The notes beneath the pieces were generated by a model. The model was not told the DNA's origin. It saw nothing but the letters and a program-made list of their open reading frames with translations, and did not search any database. DNA of 37,990 bases. It comes from Pseudomonadota bacterium. Its GTDB lineage: Bacteria; Bdellovibrionota; Bacteriovoracia; Bacteriovoracales; Bacteriovoracaceae. The stretch is taken from contig JAIYDC010000006.1 in the NCBI GenBank assembly GCA_027487685.1, forward strand, positions 1 through 37,990. Reading direction: 5' to 3'. A program made the position numbers and the translations under genes. Positions 33,246 to 37,990 of the stretch are shown here, piece by piece (the first letter of the stretch is position 1; every line of letters starts with the position of its first letter).

Positions 33246-35660
33246 CTACTGGTTGGCGACTTCCGGCAAATTCGCATCTCCATCGAGGACCTTGAGGGCC
33301 CGCACTTTCATAAATTCTTCCGGCTTCGTGAGGTTCAAAGCGACGCGAAGTACCTCTTCGGCATCCGTCACAGGTCTGATCTCCATCCCATCCTTAATCT
33401 CATCAGGAATCTTAACGATGTCTTTCTCGTTCTTCTTCGGTATGATCACGGTAGTAATCCCGGCCTGCTTAGCCGCGAGGATTTTTTCCTTAAGACCGCC
33501 GATCGGAAGCACCCGCCCTCGAAGGGAGATCTCTCCGGTCATCGCAACATCCTGGCGAACCGGAATGTTAGCGATCGCTGAGGTAAGCGCCGTCGCCATG
33601 GTGATACCGGCGGATGGACCGTCCTTTGGGGTCGCCCCATCTGGAACGTGGATGTGGATGTCATTCTTAGAGTACCACTCGTGGTCAACACCCAAGCGAC
33701 TCGAGATGGAACGAACGTAAGAGAGGGCCGCGGAGGCGGACTCGCGCATAACGTCCTTGAGATTTCCAGTGACCTGAATCTTTCCATTCCCTGGAACAGT
33801 CACGACTTCTATATGAAGAAGCTCCCCTCCAACGGATGTCCAAGCAAGACCGTTCACGAGGCCAATCTGAGGCTTCTCTTCGATTCCAGTGCGGTCGTAC
33901 TTGATCGGGCCCAGGTATTTTTCGAGATTTTTCTCTGTGACCGTAAATTTGCGTCCTTCTTTGATGTCTTCAGTCACGACCTCAGTCGCCGTCTTACGTG
34001 CTATGGTGTTCATAAGACGCTCAAGCTCGCGAACTCCGGCCTCTTTCGTGTGACCCCGGACAATCTGCGCGAAGACTTTGTCCGTAAGAGTTACAGGGTA
34101 ATTCTTAAGCCCGTGAGACTCCCACGCTTTAGGCAAGAGGTACTTCTTAGCGATCTGCATTTTCTCGTCCGGCGTGTAACCGGCGATATGAATGATCTCC
34201 ATTCGGTCACGGAGTGGGCCAGGAATAGCGCTGAGGTCGTTAGCGGTCATGATAAACATGACCCGAGATAGGTCGTATTCGCATTCGATATAATGATCAC
34301 CGAAATTCTTGTTCTGACCAGGATCGAGAACCTCAAGCATCGCTGAGGCAGGGTCTCCTCTGAAGTCAGAAGACATCTTATCGATCTCATCGAGGAGAAT
34401 GACCGGATTGGAAGTGCCGGCCTTTTTCAGAGCGTGGATAATCTTACCAGGCATGGCACCTACGTAGGTTCGGCGATGACCTCGGATTTCGGCTTCGTCC
34501 CGAACTCCGCCTAATGAGATCCGGACAAATTTCCGCCCCAGAGACTCGGCCAGGGACTTAGCGATTGAGGTTTTACCAACTCCAGGAGGGCCTGCCAGGC
34601 AGAGTAAAGTTCCCCGGGTGTCATCTTTCACGAGGGCGCGGACGGCGAGGTACTCAATGATTCGTTCTTTCACATCGTTCAGACCATAGTGGTCATTGTC
34701 GAGAATCTCTTTAGCTTTCATGACAGAATTGTCATCTTGAGTATACTCATCCCAAGGAAGAGAGATCATCCAGTCGACGTAGTTGCGGACCACGGCGGCT
34801 TCGGCGGACATCGGCGACATAGACTTCAGTTTTCGAAGTTCCTTCATCGCCTTCTCGCGGGCCTCTTCCGGCATTTTCTTCGACTTGAGCTTCTCCTCCA
34901 TGTCGGCGACATCGGACTTTTCATCCTTATTACCAAGTTCTTTTTGAATCGCGTTCATCTGCTCGTTGAGGTAATACTCTTTCTGGGATTTTTCCATCTG
35001 AGTCTTCACGCGGGAGCGGATGCGCTTTTCGACGTTTATTATTTCGATCTCACCCTGCATCTTCTCGAGGAGAAGCTGAAGACGAGAGTCGACATTCACG
35101 GCGTTAAGAATGTCCTGCTTTTCTGGGATCTTCATCGTCAGATGAGCCACGATGATATCGGCCAGGCGGGAAGGATCAGTGATCGAAGAGATACTCATCA
35201 GGAGCTCAGGCGGGATACGCTTGTTGAGCTTCACGTACTGCTCGAAGATCGACTTCACTGAGCGCATTGAGGCTTCAACCTCAACGTCACTATCGACGAC
35301 ATCGGCGCACTTGTCGACGTCAGCGTAGTAGCCGTCGTTTTCGCAGCGGAAGGTCCGGATCTTCGCTCGGTACTTACCTTCAATAAGCACCTTGACGGTA
35401 TTATCCGGGAGCCGAAGCATCTGGATAATGCTAACTACGGTTCCGATGTCATAAACGTCCTCGCGCTCCGGATTCAGGACGCTCGCGTCCTTTTGCGTGA
35501 CGAGGAAAAGTTCGTTCCCGTTCTTGGCGGCCTTCTCAAGGGCGGAGATGGACTTCTCACGACCCACGAAGAGAGGAACAACCATGTGAGGAAAGATAAT
35601 GACATCTCTTAGTGGAAGGAGTGGGAAGTTATTAATAGCTTCGGACTTCTTATCGGACAT
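33246..35660 (-). CDS. lon: Lon ATP-dependent protease
   Basis: An 804-residue LonA protease. It has the N-terminal LON substrate-binding domain (about 11-210), a coiled segment, an AAA+ module with Walker A GPPGVGKT at 357-364 (K363) and Walker B ILLDEID near 421-427, and the catalytic dyad S683 (PKDGPSAG) and K726 (GGLKEK). It degrades misfolded and regulatory proteins in the cytoplasm. The ATG at 35660 is chosen because a perfect AGGAGG lies five bases upstream; an in-frame ATG at 35702 would add 14 residues. It is separated from clpX by a strong terminator, so it is its own transcript, with its own terminator downstream. Confidence 0.97.
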   Translation of the reverse strand: MSDKKSEAINNFPLLPLRDVIIFPHMVVPLFVGREKSISALEKAAKNGNELFLVTQKDASVLNPEREDVYDIGTVVSIIQMLRLPDNTVKVLIEGKYRAKIRTFRCENDGYYADVDKCADVVDSDVEVEASMRSVKSIFEQYVKLNKRIPPELLMSISSITDPSRLADIIVAHLTMKIPEKQDILNAVNVDSRLQLLLEKMQGEIEIINVEKRIRSRVKTQMEKSQKEYYLNEQMNAIQKELGNKDEKSDVADMEEKLKSKKMPEEAREKAMKELRKLKSMSPMSAEAAVVRNYVDWMISLPWDEYTQDDNSVMKAKEILDNDHYGLNDVKERIIEYLAVRALVKDDTRGTLLCLAGPPGVGKTSIAKSLAESLGRKFVRISLGGVRDEAEIRGHRRTYVGAMPGKIIHALKKAGTSNPVILLDEIDKMSSDFRGDPASAMLEVLDPGQNKNFGDHYIECEYDLSRVMFIMTANDLSAIPGPLRDRMEIIHIAGYTPDEKMQIAKKYLLPKAWESHGLKNYPVTLTDKVFAQIVRGHTKEAGVRELERLMNTIARKTATEVVTEDIKEGRKFTVTEKNLEKYLGPIKYDRTGIEEKPQIGLVNGLAWTSVGGELLHIEVVTVPGNGKIQVTGNLKDVMRESASAALSYVRSISSRLGVDHEWYSKNDIHIHVPDGATPKDGPSAGITMATALTSAIANIPVRQDVAMTGEISLRGRVLPIGGLKEKILAAKQAGITTVIIPKKNEKDIVKIPDEIKDGMEIRPVTDAEEVLRVALNLTKPEEFMKVRALKVLDGDANLPEVANQ

Positions 35661-35689
35661 AGCACCTCCTGCGCCTTTCTGTCTCAAGT

Positions 35690-35709
35690 GAATCTCATTC
35701 ATGAGGTTC
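35690..35709. promoter_or_regulatory. Twenty-base imperfect palindrome in the lon leader
   Basis: On the minus strand the arms are GAAcCTCAT and ATGAGaTTC around GA, with one mismatched pair in each arm set. It lies 30 bases before the lon start and just downstream of a GATAAT at 35726-35721 that may be the -10. It could be an operator or a short leader hairpin. Confidence 0.5.
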
Positions 35710-35720
35710 TCTCTAAAAAT

Positions 35721-35726
35721 ATTATC
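35721..35726 (-). promoter_or_regulatory. Candidate -10 element of lon
   Basis: GATAAT on the minus strand, about 60 bases before the lon ATG, between the clpX terminator and the palindrome. No good -35 is visible, so an activator or alternative sigma factor may be used, or another start. Confidence 0.4.
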
Positions 35727-35751
35727 CCACGAAATCCAAAATCGAATACAC

Positions 35752-35783
35752 AAAAAAAAAGGCCGGGAGTTTTTTTCCCGGCC
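35752..35783 (-). terminator. Rho-independent terminator of clpP-clpX
   Basis: On the minus strand GGCCGGG (35783-35777) and CCCGGCC (35767-35761) form a GC-rich stem around an A-rich loop, followed by nine T. It is 49 bases after the clpX stop. Confidence 0.96.
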
Positions 35784-35831
35784 CGACTGACATTAATGAT
35801 TACTCTTAGTTAGAACTTGTTTACAAAAAAA

Positions 35832-37148
35832 TTACGACGCGTTCTCAATCTTCTTAGATCCCTTGGCCTGAGTCTTAGCCTCAATCCGCTTTTTCCGGTC
35901 ACCTTCTTCCAGAATCGGCTTCCCCTGACCCGTAATCGCTTCCTTAGTGATGATACACTTGGCCACCTTCTCATTGGCCGGAAGATCGTACATCACGTCA
36001 AGCATGACCTGCTCGAGAATGGCCCGTAGGCCCCGAGCACCGGTCTTTCGCGCCAGCGCAGTGCGGGCGACTTCTAGGATTGCGTCGTCAGTAAATTCCA
36101 GATCGATACCGTCAAAGTCAAAGAGCTTTTGATACTGCTTAACGATGGCGTTCTTAGGCTGAGTCAGAATTGAAACCAAAGCACTCTCATCGAGTTCTTC
36201 GAGCATCGCCGTTACCGGCAAACGGCCAATAAACTCAGGGATCAGACCAAAACGCACAAGATCTTGTGGCTCTATCGCACCGAGAGTCTCAAGGTGTGTC
36301 TTCTCTTTTTTCTCCATATTGTTTGAAGTAAGGCCTACAGCTTTCGACTTCGTCATACGCTTTTCGATAATCTTTTCTAGGCCGACAAAAGCGCCGGCGC
36401 AAATGAAGAGAATGTTCCGCGTATCAACCTGGATGTACTCCTGCTGAGGGTGCTTACGACCGCCCTTTGGAGGGACATTGGCGACAGATCCTTCAACCAG
36501 TTTTAAGAGCGCTTGCTGAACACCCTCGCCGGAAACGTCACGGGTGATAGAAGGATTTTCAGACTTTCTTGCAATCTTATCGATCTCATCAACGTACACG
36601 ATTCCGCGCTGGGCGCGCTCGACATCAAAGTCACAATTCTGGAGGAGCGAAAGAATGACGTTTTCAACGTCCTCCCCCACGTAGCCGGCCTCAGTCAGTG
36701 TCGTCGCATCAGCGATCGCGAAAGGAACATTAAGGAACTTCGCCAACGACTGCGCGATGAGGGTCTTCCCCGAACCAGTCGGTCCTGCCAGAAGAATGTT
36801 GGACTTCGCGAGTTCAACGTCGTCACCGTCTCGCGAGTTGGCCTTGTAAGAAATCCGCTTGTAGTGGTTATGAACCGCCACAGAGATGATTTTCTTTGCC
36901 CGGTCCTGCCCTATGACGTAGTGGTCAAGGTGCGCCTTGATCTCGTGAGGCTTTGGAACATTATCAGTCGCGGATTTCGCGACGGTCTTGACCGAATCCT
37001 CAAAGATGATGTCGTTACAAAGCTCAATGCACTCGTCACAGATGTACACGCCTGGGCCCGCGATGAGCTTCTTGACTTCCTTCTGGGACTTGCCGCAGAA
37101 GTTACAGTTCAAACTGCCGTAGGATCCGCCTGCTTTCTCTTTACTCAT
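35832..37148 (-). CDS. clpX: ClpX, ATPase subunit of the ClpXP protease
   Basis: A 438-residue AAA+ unfoldase. The N-terminal zinc domain has C15, C18, C37 and C40, and the Walker A motif GPTGSGKT is at 122-129. Other marks are VDEIDKIA (Walker B), a KGGRKHPQQ-containing loop and an IPEFIGRLP segment (sensor/arginine finger region) typical of ClpX. It recognises tagged substrates, unfolds them and feeds them into ClpP. It follows clpP by 26 bases, so the pair is an operon. AAGG is five or so bases ahead of the ATG. The C-terminus is Lys-rich, slightly longer than usual. Confidence 0.98.
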   Translation of the reverse strand: MSKEKAGGSYGSLNCNFCGKSQKEVKKLIAGPGVYICDECIELCNDIIFEDSVKTVAKSATDNVPKPHEIKAHLDHYVIGQDRAKKIISVAVHNHYKRISYKANSRDGDDVELAKSNILLAGPTGSGKTLIAQSLAKFLNVPFAIADATTLTEAGYVGEDVENVILSLLQNCDFDVERAQRGIVYVDEIDKIARKSENPSITRDVSGEGVQQALLKLVEGSVANVPPKGGRKHPQQEYIQVDTRNILFICAGAFVGLEKIIEKRMTKSKAVGLTSNNMEKKEKTHLETLGAIEPQDLVRFGLIPEFIGRLPVTAMLEELDESALVSILTQPKNAIVKQYQKLFDFDGIDLEFTDDAILEVARTALARKTGARGLRAILEQVMLDVMYDLPANEKVAKCIITKEAITGQGKPILEEGDRKKRIEAKTQAKGSKKIENAS

Positions 37149-37174
37149 ATTCGCCTTTTCTATCGCTTAACGAT

Positions 37175-37795
37175 TTAAGCTTTCTTCGTTTTACCTTTAG
37201 GGACGATGATATTGTCGATGAGCCCGAACTCTTTCGCTCTCGTAGGGTCGAGGTAGTTGTCGCGGTCACACGCCTTCTCTACCTCTTCGTACGTACGGCC
37301 CGTGTGCTTGACATAAATATTATTAAGCTGCTTTTTAAGATCAAGAATCTCCCTGGCCTGAATCTCGATATCAGTTGCTTGGCCACGAGCTCCGCCGAGG
37401 GGCTGGTGAATCATGATTCGCGAATGGGGAAGCGAGTAACGGTGACCGGCCTCACCGGCCTGGAGGAGCAGCGACCCCATGGATGCTGCCAAGCCCACAC
37501 AGTAGGTATAAACCGGGCAGGTCACATGCTGCATAATGTCATAAATCCCTAGGCCTGAATAAACAGATCCCCCCGGAGAATTGATATAAAAATGGATCGG
37601 TGCCTCTGGATCAGATTGCTCGAGGAAGAGCATCTGTGCCACCAGCAGATTTGCCACGGTGTCGTTGACGTCAGTTCCTAGGAAAATGATACGGTCCAGG
37701 AGGAGGCGCGAGTAGATGTCATACTGACGTTCTCCTCGGGCGGTTTGCTCAATAACGATCGGGTTCGGGATATACCCCATTTTAGGCGATTCCAT
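37175..37795 (-). CDS. clpP: ClpP, proteolytic subunit of the ClpXP protease
   Basis: A 206-residue serine protease. The catalytic triad S105 (GLAASMGS), H130 (MIHQP) and D179 has the same spacing as in E. coli Clp[12 protein letters not shown] (71-81) is the oxyanion and substrate loop. The short N-terminus ([18 protein letters not shown]) fits a brief propeptide or direct axial loop. AAAAGGA lies six bases before the ATG. It is first in an operon with clpX. The usual upstream tig gene is not seen in the 195 bases left in the window. Confidence 0.98.
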   Translation of the reverse strand: MESPKMGYIPNPIVIEQTARGERQYDIYSRLLLDRIIFLGTDVNDTVANLLVAQMLFLEQSDPEAPIHFYINSPGGSVYSGLGIYDIMQHVTCPVYTYCVGLAASMGSLLLQAGEAGHRYSLPHSRIMIHQPLGGARGQATDIEIQAREILDLKKQLNNIYVKHTGRTYEEVEKACDRDNYLDPTRAKEFGLIDNIIVPKGKTKKA

Positions 37796-37880
37796 TTACA
37801 TCCTTTTGTCCGAAATAGCTGATATTTTTGTTCAGGCTTATCGGAAAATTCTTAACTATCTTGGGATTCCATTTAACTCG

Positions 37881-37898
37881 AAAAAAAAAAAAAAAAAA
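37881..37898. repeat. Run of 18 A (T18 on the coding strand) upstream of clpP
   Basis: An uninterrupted 18-base homopolymer 86 bases before the clpP ATG. It may be an UP-type element, the U-tract of an upstream terminator, or a slippage-prone tract. No hairpin directly abuts it on the minus strand. Confidence 0.7.
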
Positions 37899-37938
37899 GA
37901 TGGGCACAGATGACCAAAGTACAAGGTAAAGGAACAGT

Positions 37939-37968
37939 TAGTCTTGAAATATTTGACACTTAAGACTA
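37939..37968. repeat. Inverted repeat upstream of clpP
   Basis: Arms TAGTCTT (37939-37945) and AAGACTA (37962-37968) are perfect complements with a 16-base loop, followed on the plus strand by GATTTTT. It may be a weak terminator from either side or an operator. Confidence 0.35.
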
Positions 37969-37990
37969 GATTTTTCAAATCCACTTTTCA

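Noticed and set aside
33150-35261. Plus-strand ORFs opposite lon, up to 207 codons
   Set aside because: They are shadows of the lon coding sequence, which has full family conservation.

Overview
The window is about 38 kb of chromosomal DNA of mid GC from a Gram-negative bacterium. Signal peptides, many lipobox lipoproteins, an outer-membrane barrel and a LysM envelope protein show the Gram-negative envelope. The gene set (clpP-clpX followed by lon, clustered orphan lipoproteins, frequent TTG/GTG starts, very tight packing) fits the Bdellovibrionota (Bdellovibrio/Bacteriovorax-like predatory bacteria) best, but this is inference; no rRNA or single diagnostic marker is present. I see no insertion sequence, integrase, CRISPR array or origin.

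Left part (1-8.3 kb). An accessory stretch carries a GFA-family zinc protein, a GNAT acetyltransferase and a small-protein/nucleotidyltransferase pair, directly behind a tRNA-Arg(CCG). A 16-nt copy resembling the 3' end of that tRNA lies about 1.3 kb away in the same orientation, the geometry of a remnant tRNA-targeted insertion. Then comes a two-gene unit for an ATP-dependent 2-hydroxyacyl-CoA dehydratase-type system (double BadF-type activase plus COG3581-like partner), encoded as two overlapping ORFs. A secreted orphan protein follows.

Middle part (8.3-22.8 kb). After a PAP2 phosphatase there is a run of exported orphans on the plus strand: a 1203-aa GLUG-like lipoprotein, a cysteine-rich lipoprotein, a YiiX/permuted-papain lipoprotein, a proline-linker lipoprotein with an HExxHxxGxxH zinc-protease motif, and a small cysteine-repeat protein. 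recQ and a second YiiX-type lipoprotein lie on the opposite strand, followed by a LysM protein and its translationally coupled coiled-coil/TPR lipoprotein.

Right part (22.8-38 kb). gloB (frameshifted at a G8 tract) and bcp, whose product carries a histone-H1-like Lys/Ala/Pro tail, are divergent from an M48 peptidase. Next come an alpha/beta hydrolase, orphan envelope proteins, an OmpR-type response regulator, tRNA-Val with a near-consensus promoter, a DUF885 lipoprotein, and the proteolysis block lon / clpX-clpP with clear terminators.

The most noteworthy items are the bcp tail, the G8 frameshift in gloB, the tRNA-linked nucleotidyltransferase module with its possible att remnant, the secreted hydrolase cluster with inverted YiiX paralogs, and several unusual arrangements of overlapping genes and signals.
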